From: Chromatiaceae bacterium
Lineage (GTDB): Bacteria; Pseudomonadota; Gammaproteobacteria; Chromatiales; Chromatiaceae
Reading direction: 5' to 3'
Assembly: GCA_016714645.1 (NCBI GenBank)
Contig: JADKCI010000004.1
Location: 539,501-603,500 of the forward strand
DNA length: 64,000 nucleotides
The notes under the pieces are model-generated. The model searched no databases and had not been told where the DNA came from. It saw only the letters and a list, made by a program, of their open reading frames with translations. Position numbers and translations under genes: made by a program. Below, piece after piece: positions 26,455-35,096 of this stretch; position 1 is the stretch's first letter, and every line of letters starts with the position of its first letter.

Positions 26455-28319
26455 TCATTCTGCGCATCAAGGCCGAGTGTCTGCATCGCTACCGGCGCCT
26501 GCGCCTGACGGATCTGCCGGAGCGCGGCATCATTGCCCTCAGCGGTGACAATGAGAGTGGCAAAAGCGCCATCGGCGAGATCATTTGCTTCGCCCTCTTT
26601 GGCCGGACCTTCTCCCTCGCCGAGGACCGTATCGGCAAGCTGGTGCACTGGGGCGCGGGCGAGGGGGCGGTCACCCTGCGGTTTCGCGTCAAGGGCCGCA
26701 ACTACGAGGTCAGTCGCCATCTCGCCCGGGATGGCGAGCAGTCAGCGCGCCTGATCCTGGTCGATGGCCCCGACGGGCCACTGGCACGGGCCACCGGGGT
26801 TACCGAGGCTGTCACCCGCCTGCTTGGCTATGGCTTCGACGATTTTGTCGAGACCTTCTATCTGGCGCAACGGGAGATTGGCTCGCCCCATCCCCGCAGC
26901 CCCGCCGTGCGCGCCATGGTGGGTGCAGCGCCCCTAGAGGAATGCGCCAGCGGCCTGGGCGAAGAGATTGGCCAGGCCGAGGCGGCCCAGGCATCCCTGC
27001 ACAAGCAGCAAGGTGCCCTGAGGGATGAGTTGGGGCGGATTTCCCCCGAGTCGGGGCGGCTCCAGGCCCTGGAACTCAACCTTGTGGAGATCGCCGAGCG
27101 GGAGGAGCGTCTCGCCGAGCGTCTGCCCGCCCTCCAGACCGCCAGCGATGAATACAGCCAGGCCTACCGGGGCCTCGGATCCCACGGTGCGCGCCGTGCC
27201 CTGGCGGGCCTCTTCTCGAATATAGCTCTTCTGGCCGTCCTGGCGGTGGGGACGGTCTGGGGCCTGCTGCGCTTCCAGCCGGATACCTGGCCCATCCCGC
27301 TGCTGCTGACCTGGCTGGAGGGCTTGATCGCCGAGACCGGACTGACCCCGCACACGGTCGTGCTGACGGTCGAGGTGATCCTGGGTGGGCTGCTGCTGCT
27401 GTTCTGGCTCTGGCTGGCCTTGCTGGCCCTAGGGATGCGCCGCCGCCGGTCTCGGGCACGGCGTCTGGCCCAGGAGCTGGATCGGCTGGATGCGCTAGAA
27501 CCCCTGCCGGCACGGTTGCTCAGTGCCTTGGGTCAGGGAGGGGCGGACGAGGCGACAGCGGTCTTCATCGACCGGCCAGATGTGGAGCGGCGTGCCCGCC
27601 TGCGCCAGCGCATCCTCCTGCTGGAGGCCACGGCCCAGGAGGTGGGTAGCGCCCTGGAACATGAGGCCGTGTGGATCAAGCGCGATCTCGCCCGGCTTGC
27701 CGCCTTGAGGGCCGCCGTGGAGGCGGTATTGGAGCGACTGCGGGCAGAGGGTCTGCGTCACCGCGACTTGACGCGGGAGTTGGCGGAAATCGGGAAGCGC
27801 ATCGCCCTGGATAAAGACTGGCTCGCTACTCGGCGGCTCGCGAAGGAACTCCTGGAGGGGGCGGCACGCGACCTGTCCCGCCGCTTCAGCGAAGGGTTGC
27901 GCGACATGGTGAGCCATGCCCTACCGCAATTTACCGAGGGCCGCTACGAATTCCTTGAGGTGGACGAGGGGTTGCAAGTCCGGGTTTATTCGGGGGATAA
28001 GCGCAATCTACTGGACCTGGACGAGATCTCCAATGGTACTCAGCGCCAGATCATGCTGGCCCTGCGCCTTGGCCTATCCCAGGAATTGGTGGCGCGGCTG
28101 GTTCGCGACGACCAGTTCGTCTTTCTCGATGAACCCTTTGCCTTTTTCGATAGCCGCCGCATGCGCGGAGCCTTGAAAAATCTGTCGGAGCTGGGGGGTG
28201 ACCTTACCCAGTACTGGATCGTCGCCCAGCGCTTTCCCCAGGATTCCCCCATCGGTCTGGAGATTGCCTGCGGTCAACACCCCGACACCTTGACGGTCGG
28301 TTTTCCCGAGACGCTTTGA
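26451..28319 (+). CDS. Membrane-embedded SMC/Rad50-like (YhaN-type) ATPase
   Basis: The 622-residue product has the layout of Rad50/RecF-type ATPases. The N-terminal Walker A is GDNESGKS at 32-39. A signature motif EISNGTQRQIMLALR lies near 524 and Walker B FVFLDEPFAFFD near 553-565. Unusually, the arms between the two halves hold two long hydrophobic segments (about 248-275 and 301-329), so the protein should span the membrane with the ATPase heads and coiled coils in the cytoplasm. The closest known analogues are YhaN-like proteins, which usually pair with a YhaO/SbcD-type nuclease. No nuclease gene of that type is adjacent. It is coupled to the 67-residue upstream gene. Confidence 0.82.
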   Translation: MIILRIKAECLHRYRRLRLTDLPERGIIALSGDNESGKSAIGEIICFALFGRTFSLAEDRIGKLVHWGAGEGAVTLRFRVKGRNYEVSRHLARDGEQSARLILVDGPDGPLARATGVTEAVTRLLGYGFDDFVETFYLAQREIGSPHPRSPAVRAMVGAAPLEECASGLGEEIGQAEAAQASLHKQQGALRDELGRISPESGRLQALELNLVEIAEREERLAERLPALQTASDEYSQAYRGLGSHGARRALAGLFSNIALLAVLAVGTVWGLLRFQPDTWPIPLLLTWLEGLIAETGLTPHTVVLTVEVILGGLLLLFWLWLALLALGMRRRRSRARRLAQELDRLDALEPLPARLLSALGQGGADEATAVFIDRPDVERRARLRQRILLLEATAQEVGSALEHEAVWIKRDLARLAALRAAVEAVLERLRAEGLRHRDLTRELAEIGKRIALDKDWLATRRLAKELLEGAARDLSRRFSEGLRDMVSHALPQFTEGRYEFLEVDEGLQVRVYSGDKRNLLDLDEISNGTQRQIMLALRLGLSQELVARLVRDDQFVFLDEPFAFFDSRRMRGALKNLSELGGDLTQYWIVAQRFPQDSPIGLEIACGQHPDTLTVGFPETL

Positions 28320-28344
28320 GGGAAGATGGGGACTGCCGAAGGAA

Positions 28345-28399
28345 CTCCGCTAAGGCGGAGGTTTATCCCGTCGCGGCTTGATTGTTAAACAGCGACGGG
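28345..28399. terminator. Two inverted repeats between convergent genes
   Basis: A 6-bp hairpin (28345-28350 with 28355-28360, loop TAAG) is followed by GTTTAT. A second stem of 8 bp (28367-28374 with 28392-28399) has a 17-base loop. They separate the ends of the membrane ATPase gene and the convergent M15-family gene. The first could be a weak terminator on the plus strand. Neither has a strong T-run. Confidence 0.4.
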
Positions 28400-28415
28400 G
28401 GAGGGGATAACCTTA

Positions 28416-28949
28416 TCAGGAACGCCAGGTACGCACCGGCCCCGTGTCCAGATGGACGAAGCTGCTGGAGTTGCCGTAGTAACCCACCCCGCCCCGGCTC
28501 AGAGAAATAGCGCCCTCGCGCAGACTGGCATTACCACAGCCTACGAAGCTGACATCCAGTGCCTGACCCGTGATATGGAGACTGTTGCGCGCGACCCGCT
28601 TGGAGGCCTGGCGAAGCATGGCGTTACTGCGGGGGGAGCGATAGGCGCTATAGACATCGATCTCGCATTCCTGGCTATTAACCCGGGTCTGCAAATCATA
28701 GATCAAGTCGAAAAGCTTGGGGTCCATGAAGGTGGTTTCATCGGTACGATGATCCCGCAGGAAGTGGTTGAGCTTGGCCAGGGCATCTCGCCGGTAGCTG
28801 TCGCCAACGCGGTAGGCTATGCGTAATTTTTCGTCGGTATGGACGTGGCGGAGGTTGAGGACGCGAGTATCTTCTCGGGCGTTAAACTTGGCGAAGGCGG
28901 GTGCCGTTGCGGCGGAAAGGGCTAGGCCGAGAAAATATCTCCGGTTCAT
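28416..28949 (-). CDS. MepK-like (YcbK/DUF882, M15 family) murein endopeptidase
   Basis: The 177-residue product has an N-terminal export signal beginning MNRRYFLGLALSAATAPAFA. The twin arginine near the start makes it Tat-like. The M15/VanY-type zinc site is visible: His125 and Asp132 in HITGQALDV, and His166 in FVHLD. The YSAYRSP segment is also typical. E. coli MepK cleaves mDap-mDap cross-links in peptidoglycan, and the same role is likely. It is a single-gene unit, convergent with the upstream ATPase gene. Confidence 0.9.
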   Translation of the reverse strand: MNRRYFLGLALSAATAPAFAKFNAREDTRVLNLRHVHTDEKLRIAYRVGDSYRRDALAKLNHFLRDHRTDETTFMDPKLFDLIYDLQTRVNSQECEIDVYSAYRSPRSNAMLRQASKRVARNSLHITGQALDVSFVGCGNASLREGAISLSRGGVGYYGNSSSFVHLDTGPVRTWRS

Positions 28950-29457
28950 GCAGTGACCCCCATCGTCGTCAGGTGAATGTGATGATGGGCGCGATTATAA
29001 GAATAAAACCCCGTCATGCAACAAAATTATGATTATTTTCCGAGGCATGGCATTCGTGTCATTCATTCGATTTGTCGCCTGCTTGCGACGAACGGATGAT
29101 TGAAATTCCGATTCCCCAATAATGACCTCCGCGCCATGCAATCAGAAATATTCAACCAAGAGAGTAGGATGACAAAATGCCCAGGGGATAAATCCCGTGG
29201 GCGTCTTATTATTACCATCGGTTGCATTTACGCAACTTTTCGGGGAAAAGTACTTAATGCGCTCCCTGATTACCACCCTTTGTCTCCTAATTACTACCGC
29301 CCCGCAGGACGCAAGAGACAGCCCCAAAGGGCTGTCCGGGGCTGCCGGCTGGGCTTGGGAGTAGCTTTTGCGCTAGGGTAGGGTGTAGGATGAATGATTC
29401 GCCGATCCTCGACTGGATCGCAATCCCTTGTTTAATTTTGGGAAGTCACGAGGCGCC
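28950..29457. other. AT-rich, structured intergenic region upstream of a lytic transglycosylase gene
   Basis: These 508 bases are noticeably more AT-rich than the coding regions. They hold divergent promoter space for the MepK-like gene and the lytic transglycosylase gene. A possible 35-codon ORF (29257-29364) and an 8-bp perfect hairpin (29317-29324 with 29329-29336, loop CAAA) were seen. No known riboswitch or tRNA was recognised. Confidence 0.5.
29257..29364 (+). CDS. Possible 35-residue signal-peptide-like small protein
   Basis: An ATG at 29257 is preceded by GGGGA about ten bases upstream. The frame reads MRSLITTLCLLITTAPQDAR and goes on for 15 more residues to a TAG. The N-terminus looks like a short secretion signal. 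A hairpin lies inside the frame. It could be a leader peptide, a small secreted protein, a remnant of a longer gene, or chance. No homologue is known to me. Confidence 0.25.
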   Translation: MRSLITTLCLLITTAPQDARDSPKGLSGAAGWAWE

Positions 29458-30102
29458 ATGCGCGGACTCATTCTGCTCCTGCTGCTTTTGCCCCTGCCTG
29501 GTGGGGCGGACGTCTATAAATACGTCGATTCGGCCGGCAAGATCTATTTCACCGACTCTCCCCTTCAGGGTAAGGATCTGAAACTCGAGTGGAAGCGGGA
29601 TGCGAACAAAATCGCCACGGAGAAGAATGCCAGGGTGGTGGCCATGGGCCAGAGCCGCACCTTGGTCGAGCCGTCCCCGGCCAAACTTTCCGCCCGGCGC
29701 GCCCGCTACGAGCGCACCATCGAACTGATCGCGGGTCAGGAAAGAGTTAATTCGGAGCTCCTGCATGCCGTGGTTCGCGCCGAGTCGGCCTACAACGCCA
29801 GCGCCGTCTCTCCCGCTGGCGCCACCGGTCTCATGCAGTTGATGCCGGCTACCGCCGCCCGCTACCAGGTACAGAATATCGAGGACCCCACCGAGAATCT
29901 GCGAGGCGGCGCCCGGTACTTACGCGAATTGCTCAACTTGTTCGGAAACGATCTGCAACTGGCCCTGGCGGCCTACAATGCAGGCGAGAACGCCGTGGCG
30001 CAATATGGCAATCGCATACCACCCTATCCCGAGACCCAACGCTATGTGCGGAAGGTCCTCCAGTTTCTGTGGGCCGAACGTACCTCGGCCAACAAGGGCT
30101 GA
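29458..30102 (+). CDS. Lytic transglycosylase with N-terminal DUF4124 domain
   Basis: The 214-residue product has a signal peptide (MRGLILLLLLLPLPGGADV) and a short DUF4124 domain (VYKYVDSAGKIYFTDSP). A soluble lytic transglycosylase domain with catalytic Glu109 in ESAYNASAVSP follows. GATGLMQLMPATA and AYNAGENAV (from 172) complete the family motifs. It cleaves the glycan strands of peptidoglycan in the periplasm. GAGG lies six bases upstream of the chosen ATG. A longer frame from 29428 has no ribosome-binding site. Confidence 0.92.
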   Translation: MRGLILLLLLLPLPGGADVYKYVDSAGKIYFTDSPLQGKDLKLEWKRDANKIATEKNARVVAMGQSRTLVEPSPAKLSARRARYERTIELIAGQERVNSELLHAVVRAESAYNASAVSPAGATGLMQLMPATAARYQVQNIEDPTENLRGGARYLRELLNLFGNDLQLALAAYNAGENAVAQYGNRIPPYPETQRYVRKVLQFLWAERTSANKG

Positions 30103-30154
30103 ACGAGACCATCGCCGCGCGACTGGCACCGGGGCTCCAGCCGGCCCTTCGCCT

Positions 30155-30376
30155 TTAATCCTCGCCGATCACCCGCTCGTCCCTTGGGGTGGAGAGCAGT
30201 CTCTCCGCCTCCCCCATGCTCTTGGCGAAGATCATGCGATAGGCGGCGTCCCCGGAGAGGGGGTGATCCTGGCGCAGGGCGCGCACCATTTCCTTGGCCT
30301 CCTGGTAGGCCTGCTGGGTGGCGATATGGGACAGGGTCAGCGGTTTCTCGGTTTTCTGGTAAATGAAGTAGGGCAT
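30155..30376 (-). CDS. Small conserved hypothetical protein, 73 aa
   Basis: The 73-residue product (MPYFIYQKTEKPLTLSHIAT) is soluble, with a predicted helix through EAKEMVRALRQD and an acidic C-terminus. It has no signal or metal motif. Similar short proteins seem to occur in purple sulfur bacteria, but I cannot name a family. It is convergent with the lytic transglycosylase gene and divergent from sat, with about 300 bases between it and sat that hold no other gene. Confidence 0.65.
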   Translation of the reverse strand: MPYFIYQKTEKPLTLSHIATQQAYQEAKEMVRALRQDHPLSGDAAYRMIFAKSMGEAERLLSTPRDERVIGED

Positions 30377-30673
30377 GACAAGGCGCTCTCAATGGGAGGT
30401 TAAGGGGTAGGATTTTAGCCCATGGAGGCCGCGACCGCTGGCCCGCCGCCGCGGCGGGATGGAGGCAGGGTGCCCTAATGCCGTATACGAGGCTTGGGGA
30501 AGCCTGGTCGCTGTGGTAACTTTCCCAGTGTCGCGCCCAGCCCGGAGCCGGTATCTGGCGGAGCGGCCAAGAATCCGGCGAAAAGCGCCATTGAGGTTTT
30601 CCAACAACAAGCTCACCGGCTGATCGGACAGGGGTCCGGAACGCGGCGCGGGGGCGATCAGGAGAGGCAGAAG

Positions 30674-31861
30674 ATGATCAGACCAGTCGGTTCCGACGAG
30701 CTCAAACCCCTGTTCGTATATGACCCAGACCAGCACCATCGCCTGATGCGCGAGGCCGAGTCCTTGCCCTCGGTGGTTATCAGCTCCCAGGCGGCGGGCA
30801 ACGCGGTCATGATGGGTGGCGGCTACTTCACCCCCCTCAAGGGCTTCATGAATGTCGCCGACGCCATGGGTACCTGCGAGAAGATGCGTCTGACCGATGG
30901 CTCCTTCTTCCCCGTGCCGGTGATGTGCCTGCTGGAAGACGTCGCGGCCATCCGTGGTGCCAGCCGTATCGCCCTGCGCGACCCTAACATGGATGGCCAT
31001 CCGGTCCTGGCGGTCATGGAGGTGGAGACCATCGAGGAGGTTAGCGACGGACAGATGGCCTTCATGACCGAGAAGGTCTATCGCACTAGCGATAGCGAAC
31101 ACCCGGGCGTGGCCACCTTCAACAGCCAGGGCCGCTTCGCTGTCTCCGGCTCCATCCAGGTCCTGCACTTCTCCTATTTCCAGGATGACTTCCCGGATAC
31201 CTTCCGCACCGCGGTGGAGATTCGCCACGAGATCGCCGAACGCGGTTGGCAGCGCGTCGTCGCCTTCCAGACCCGCAACCCCATGCATCTCGCTCACGAA
31301 GAGCTGTGCCACATGGCCATGGACCGGCTGAATTGCGACGGCCTGGTCATCCACATGCTGTTGGGCAAGCTCAAGCCGGGCGATATCCCGGCTCCCGTGC
31401 GCGATGCCTCCATCCGCAAGATGGTCGAGCTCTACTTCAAGTCGAACAGCGCTATGGTCACTGGCTACGGCTTCGATATGCTCTATGCGGGTCCCCGCGA
31501 GGCCGTGCTGCACGCCTACTTCCGCCAGAACATGGGCGCATCCCATTTCATCATCGGTCGCGATCATGCGGGCGTGGGTGATTACTACGGCGCCTTTGAT
31601 GCCCAGACCATTTTCGATGAGGAGGTGCCCGAGGGCGCCCTCGATATCGAAATCTTCAAGGCTGATCACACCGCCTGGTCCAAGAAGCTGGGTCGGGTGG
31701 TCATGATGCGCGAGGCCCCGGATCACACCAAGGAGGATTTCGTACTCCTGTCCGGCACCAAGGTGCGTGAACTGCTTGGTAGTGGCGTTGCCCCGCCCAA
31801 GGAGTTTTCGCGTCCCGAGGTGGCCAAGATCCTCATGGATTATTATCAATCCTTGCAGTAA
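30674..31861 (+). CDS. sat: Sulfate adenylyltransferase (ATP sulfurylase)
   Basis: Sat interconverts ATP plus sulfate with APS plus pyrophosphate. In purple sulfur bacteria it runs in reverse to make ATP during sulfite oxidation. The 395-residue product has the nucleotide-binding QTRNPMHLAHEE near 199 and GRDHAG near 294. It is the monofunctional type, with no APS-kinase extension. The ATG at 30674 follows GGAGAGG closely; the open frame upstream was rejected. No apr genes lie beside it. A strong hairpin follows the gene. Confidence 0.95.
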   Translation: MIRPVGSDELKPLFVYDPDQHHRLMREAESLPSVVISSQAAGNAVMMGGGYFTPLKGFMNVADAMGTCEKMRLTDGSFFPVPVMCLLEDVAAIRGASRIALRDPNMDGHPVLAVMEVETIEEVSDGQMAFMTEKVYRTSDSEHPGVATFNSQGRFAVSGSIQVLHFSYFQDDFPDTFRTAVEIRHEIAERGWQRVVAFQTRNPMHLAHEELCHMAMDRLNCDGLVIHMLLGKLKPGDIPAPVRDASIRKMVELYFKSNSAMVTGYGFDMLYAGPREAVLHAYFRQNMGASHFIIGRDHAGVGDYYGAFDAQTIFDEEVPEGALDIEIFKADHTAWSKKLGRVVMMREAPDHTKEDFVLLSGTKVRELLGSGVAPPKEFSRPEVAKILMDYYQSLQ

Positions 31862-31874
31862 TCCCCAAACCCTG

Positions 31875-31908
31875 GGCTCAGGCGGGGCTTTCCGGCCCCG
31901 CCTGAGCC
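31875..31908. terminator. Hairpin terminator after sat
   Basis: A perfect 14-bp stem (31875-31888 with 31895-31908) encloses a six-base loop. It lies 14 bases after the sat stop and 35 bases before the end of the convergent cytochrome gene. It has no clear T-run, so it may act as a bidirectional terminator or a 3'-end stabiliser. The stem length makes a role in 3'-end formation likely. Confidence 0.65.
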
Positions 31909-31942
31909 GTGACGACTACCCCTATCATGGGGTGGGAAAGAG

Positions 31943-32701
31943 CTAACGTTCCGCCACTCTCTCCACGGGTTTAGTAACCATGGAAACCCGGGGACGCCAG
32001 AAGCTGGGAAAGTCAGGATTGACGTAGCCCGGCAGGGCGACCATCTCCAGTGGCGGTTCCAGGCGGGAGGTGTAATCCATGATGGCGGCTATGTCGCGGC
32101 TGCTGAAGCCCTGGATTTGCTTGACCATCTCCTGGTCCGCATTGCGGCGCTTGCCGTCACGGATCCATTCGAACTGGCGTAGCAAGTAGCGATAGTGTTG
32201 CCCCTGGAGCATGGGCATGTGCTTCTCGGGGATCCCCTGGCCACGGTCACCGTGGCATTCCGCGCAGTTTTCAGCATAGAGACGCTTGCCGAGCTTCAGG
32301 TCCGTGCCGGGGCCCATGCCGTTGTGCGGGTCCATGGGGAAATGCTCGATGTAGGCGCTGACATCGGCAATGTCCTGGATCGAGAGGGTTTTTGACATGG
32401 TAAAGGGCAGCATGGTCGGGTTGTCCCGATTGCGCGCCCGGATGTCGGCGAGTTGCTTGATGGTCACCGAGGCGTACTGGCCGGCGATCTGGGGATAGGC
32501 GCCGTCCACGCTGCCCCAGCCCTCCGGTTGATGGCAGACGGAGCAGATGAGATAGACCTTTCGGCCGTTTTCCAGATTGGGGTTGAGATGCAGGGCTTCA
32601 TTCACCTCCTTGGCGGCGGTTTCCGGGTCATCCGCCAGGAGGGGGGAGCTGGCCGTCAGGCCAAGGGCGAGGGTGAGCGTAAGGACAAGACAGGGATTCA
32701 T
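31943..32701 (-). CDS. Diheme cytochrome c (c4-like)
   Basis: The 252-residue product has a signal peptide (MNPCLVLTLTLALGLTASSP) and two covalent heme motifs, CSVCH at 53-57 and CAECH at 146-150. Two similar domains of about 90 residues suggest a c4-type electron carrier in the periplasm. Methionines such as those near TMLPF and HMPML are candidate sixth ligands. AGGAGG lies seven bases before the ATG at 32701. It is convergent with sat. A role in a respiratory or photosynthetic chain is inferred from the family. Confidence 0.92.
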   Translation of the reverse strand: MNPCLVLTLTLALGLTASSPLLADDPETAAKEVNEALHLNPNLENGRKVYLICSVCHQPEGWGSVDGAYPQIAGQYASVTIKQLADIRARNRDNPTMLPFTMSKTLSIQDIADVSAYIEHFPMDPHNGMGPGTDLKLGKRLYAENCAECHGDRGQGIPEKHMPMLQGQHYRYLLRQFEWIRDGKRRNADQEMVKQIQGFSSRDIAAIMDYTSRLEPPLEMVALPGYVNPDFPSFWRPRVSMVTKPVERVAER

Positions 32702-33162
32702 GGGTATTCCTCCTGGGTGGGTGCCGCCGGCCGTGCCATCGGTGATCCCCTTGCTCTCCCCTGATTGCTTAGGCCCTGGGAAGGCGAAAACGCTTGGGAA
32801 GGGGCAGAAGGGGGGTGGGTGGGCGTCTCCCCGCGATGCTAGGTCGGGGGAATTATTTCTATATTGTGACAATAACGCGAGTTTTAGGCTGACGCAAGGC
32901 CCCTTGAACGGAACCTCGGTCCGTGGGGAAGGGGAGGCTTATCCCCATCGACTGTGGATAAGTCTGTAGACAAGGGTTGGTGAATCTCCGGGAAGGCCCG
33001 TCGCTTAAGGGCTGGGGCGGTGTTGGCAACTTTCTGGCCAATTAACATTACATATTGATAAACAATAAGTTAAATAGTCCTAAAAAAGAGTTGCAAGGCT
33101 CTTGACATCCAGTGACTCGGATGGCTAGGCCCTGTGGGCAATTCCTCCTTTGCTGCCGGTTT
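32702..33162. other. Intergenic region with DnaA-box-like sites and an AT-rich stretch
   Basis: These 461 bases hold no gene. They contain the palindrome ATTGT-G-ACAAT (32863-32873), which could be an operator for the cytochrome gene. Next is a group of DnaA-box-like sequences: TTATCCCCA (32939-32947), a perfect TTATCCACA on the minus strand (32953-32961) and a weaker copy just after it. An AT-rich stretch follows at about 33040-33090. They lie between hda and the cytochrome gene. Whether they form an origin or a DnaA-titration site cannot be told from sequence alone. Confidence 0.5.
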
Positions 33163-33918
33163 TCAGGGTTCGCGGCTGCCGAGCAGGTCGCGGATCAGGG
33201 GTAAGGTCGGGCGGCGCTTATGGGCAAGACTGGCCTGATCGAGTTCGCCGAGCAGGGCGAGCAGGTAGCCGGGTTCACGGGGGCAGTGCTTGAGGAGGTA
33301 GGCGATGGCCTCCTCGCCGAGGGGCAGCCCACGCCCTTGTGCCCCTTGGCGCAGCAGCTCCGCGCAGCCCTTCTCGTCAAGGGGCTTGAGCCGGTAGGCG
33401 GGGCACCAGGCCAGGCGCGAGACCAGGTCCGGGAGCTGAACCCCCACTTCGGCGGTCGGCCTCCTGGCGGCGACCAGCAGGCCTCGCTCGGCCTGGCGTA
33501 GCCGGTTGTAGAGGTGGAAGAGGGCCTGTTCCCAGGCATGAATACCTGCTATGGCCTCCAGGGCGTCGAGGGCGATGCGGTCCAGGCTTTCCAGTTCATC
33601 CAGGATGGCGGGGTCTAGCCCCGGATGGTCCAGGGGCAGGTAGGCCGAGGCTAGTCCGGCCTCCCGCGCGGCTTGGCAGGCGGCCTGGAGCAGGTGGGTC
33701 TTGCCGGTGCCAGGAGGACCAAAGAGGTAGAGGAAGCGCTCGCCCTCCGCCCCCGGGGTTGCCTGAGCCCAGGCAAGGATGGCCGCTACCACCTCGGCGT
33801 TAGGCCCGGGCAGATACTCGGAGAAATCCAGCTCGGGTCGCTTGTCGAGGGCCAGGGGCAACTGTGCACCCAGCCCACCGCCCCTTGGCCCCTCCTGCTG
33901 CGCCCCTTCGGGTCCCAT
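33163..33918 (-). CDS. hda: DnaA regulatory inactivator Hda
   Basis: Hda promotes hydrolysis of DnaA-ATP when bound to the sliding clamp. The 251-residue product is a DnaA-like AAA+ domain with Walker A FGPPGTGKT at 66-74. An N-terminal clamp-binding motif AQLPL is at 18-22. The extra residues before that motif (GPEGAQQEGPRGGG) are unusual, and the true start may be a little further downstream. It is followed, after the region with DnaA-box-like sites, by the cytochrome gene on the same strand. Confidence 0.9.
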   Translation of the reverse strand: MGPEGAQQEGPRGGGLGAQLPLALDKRPELDFSEYLPGPNAEVVAAILAWAQATPGAEGERFLYLFGPPGTGKTHLLQAACQAAREAGLASAYLPLDHPGLDPAILDELESLDRIALDALEAIAGIHAWEQALFHLYNRLRQAERGLLVAARRPTAEVGVQLPDLVSRLAWCPAYRLKPLDEKGCAELLRQGAQGRGLPLGEEAIAYLLKHCPREPGYLLALLGELDQASLAHKRRPTLPLIRDLLGSREP

Positions 33919-33931
33919 CTGCTTCGTCCGC

Positions 33932-34540
33932 TCAGTGGCTGGCGCGCCCCCTTACCAGGGCAAGGGCCACGCCGGCCAGGCGCCGGCCCAGGGCCTGGCA
34001 GAGGCGTTTTTCCTCCTCGGTCAGGGGTTGGTTGCTCTCGCCACCGGCTAGGTGGCTGGGCCCGTAGGGAGTGCCGCCGCTGGTGGTGCGCAGCAGGTCC
34101 GTCTCGCTGTAGGGCAGACCCAGGATTAGCATACCGTGGTGCAACAGCGGGAGCATCATGGTCAGGAGGGTGGTCTCCTGGCCACCATGCAGGCTGGAGG
34201 TGGAGGTGAAGACCGCGGCGGGCTTGCCGATGAGGGCGCCGGCCATCCACAGCGAGCTGGTGCCGTCGAGAAAGTATTTCACCGGCGCAGCCATGTTGCC
34301 GAAGCGGGTCGGGCTGCCCAGGGCGAGGCCGAGGCAATGCCGCAGGTCGTCCGATGTGGCGTAGGGCGCCCCGGTGGGAGGGACGCTGTCCTCGGTGGCC
34401 TCGCAGACCGCGGAAACCGCCGGGACCGTGCGCAATCTGGCCTCAATGCCCGATATCTCCTCGACCCCCCGGGCGATGAGGCGCGCCAACTCCGCCGTGG
34501 CGCCGTGACGACTGTAGTAGAGAATCAGGATGTAGGGCAT
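33932..34540 (-). CDS. WrbA-like NAD(P)H:quinone oxidoreductase (flavodoxin fold)
   Basis: The 202-residue product starts with the flavodoxin-type segment MPYILILYYSRHGATAELAR. It continues with GSPTRFGNMAAPVKYFLDGT and STSSLHGGQETTLLT, both hallmarks of WrbA. It should bind FMN and reduce quinones by two electrons, avoiding semiquinones. The start at 34540 gives the normal WrbA length. Its stop is 13 bases from the hda start, so hda is probably co-transcribed with it. Confidence 0.92.
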   Translation of the reverse strand: MPYILILYYSRHGATAELARLIARGVEEISGIEARLRTVPAVSAVCEATEDSVPPTGAPYATSDDLRHCLGLALGSPTRFGNMAAPVKYFLDGTSSLWMAGALIGKPAAVFTSTSSLHGGQETTLLTMMLPLLHHGMLILGLPYSETDLLRTTSGGTPYGPSHLAGGESNQPLTEEEKRLCQALGRRLAGVALALVRGRASH

Positions 34541-34772
34541 GGGGGGACTTCTCGGGTTAGGATGGGGCCGAGGTCGGCGAGGCCTTCCGGGGCCGGGTGA
34601 GGGCATTCTAAGGGGCGCAGGCCCCGCGGCCCAAGCGTCCTGGCCTGTTCAATCCCAGGATGAGAGGGTCCGGTTGAGAGGATCCCCTTGCCCTCCTGGC
34701 TGCTTGCCAGGACAATCCACCCCGTCCAGGCGCGGTGCGCGAGCATCCTGTTCAACATTTGGGGAGCGGACC

Positions 34773-35066
34773 ATGATCCAGCAAGAGGGGAAGACCGCTC
34801 CAATCGGGCTGCGCTGCCTGGTGGCGGGTCGGGTGCAGGGGGTCTTTTTTCGCGCCTCGACGCGCGAGCAGGCCCTGCGCCTGGGACTCACCGGTTACGC
34901 CCGCAATCTTCCCGATGGCCGCGTCGAGGTTCTGGCCTGCGGTCCGGCCCCGGCCCTGGACCAACTCCGTGACTGGCTGCGCGTGGGCCCGCCCCAGGCC
35001 CAGGTCACCGCCGTCACCAGCGAATTCGTGCCCTGCCAGTCCCTGAGCGGTTTCTCGACCCGCTGA
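34773..35066 (+). CDS. acyP: Acylphosphatase
   Basis: The 97-residue product hydrolyses acyl phosphates. The active-site Arg27 lies in GRVQGVFFR and Asn45 in ARNLPDG, the two residues that define the family. GGGGAG precedes the ATG at 34773; a longer frame reaching back to 34539 is not supported. sfsA follows after 30 nt. Confidence 0.93.
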   Translation: MIQQEGKTAPIGLRCLVAGRVQGVFFRASTREQALRLGLTGYARNLPDGRVEVLACGPAPALDQLRDWLRVGPPQAQVTAVTSEFVPCQSLSGFSTR

Positions 35067-35096
35067 GCCCTGGCCTCCCCGGCGATCCCGACCCCC

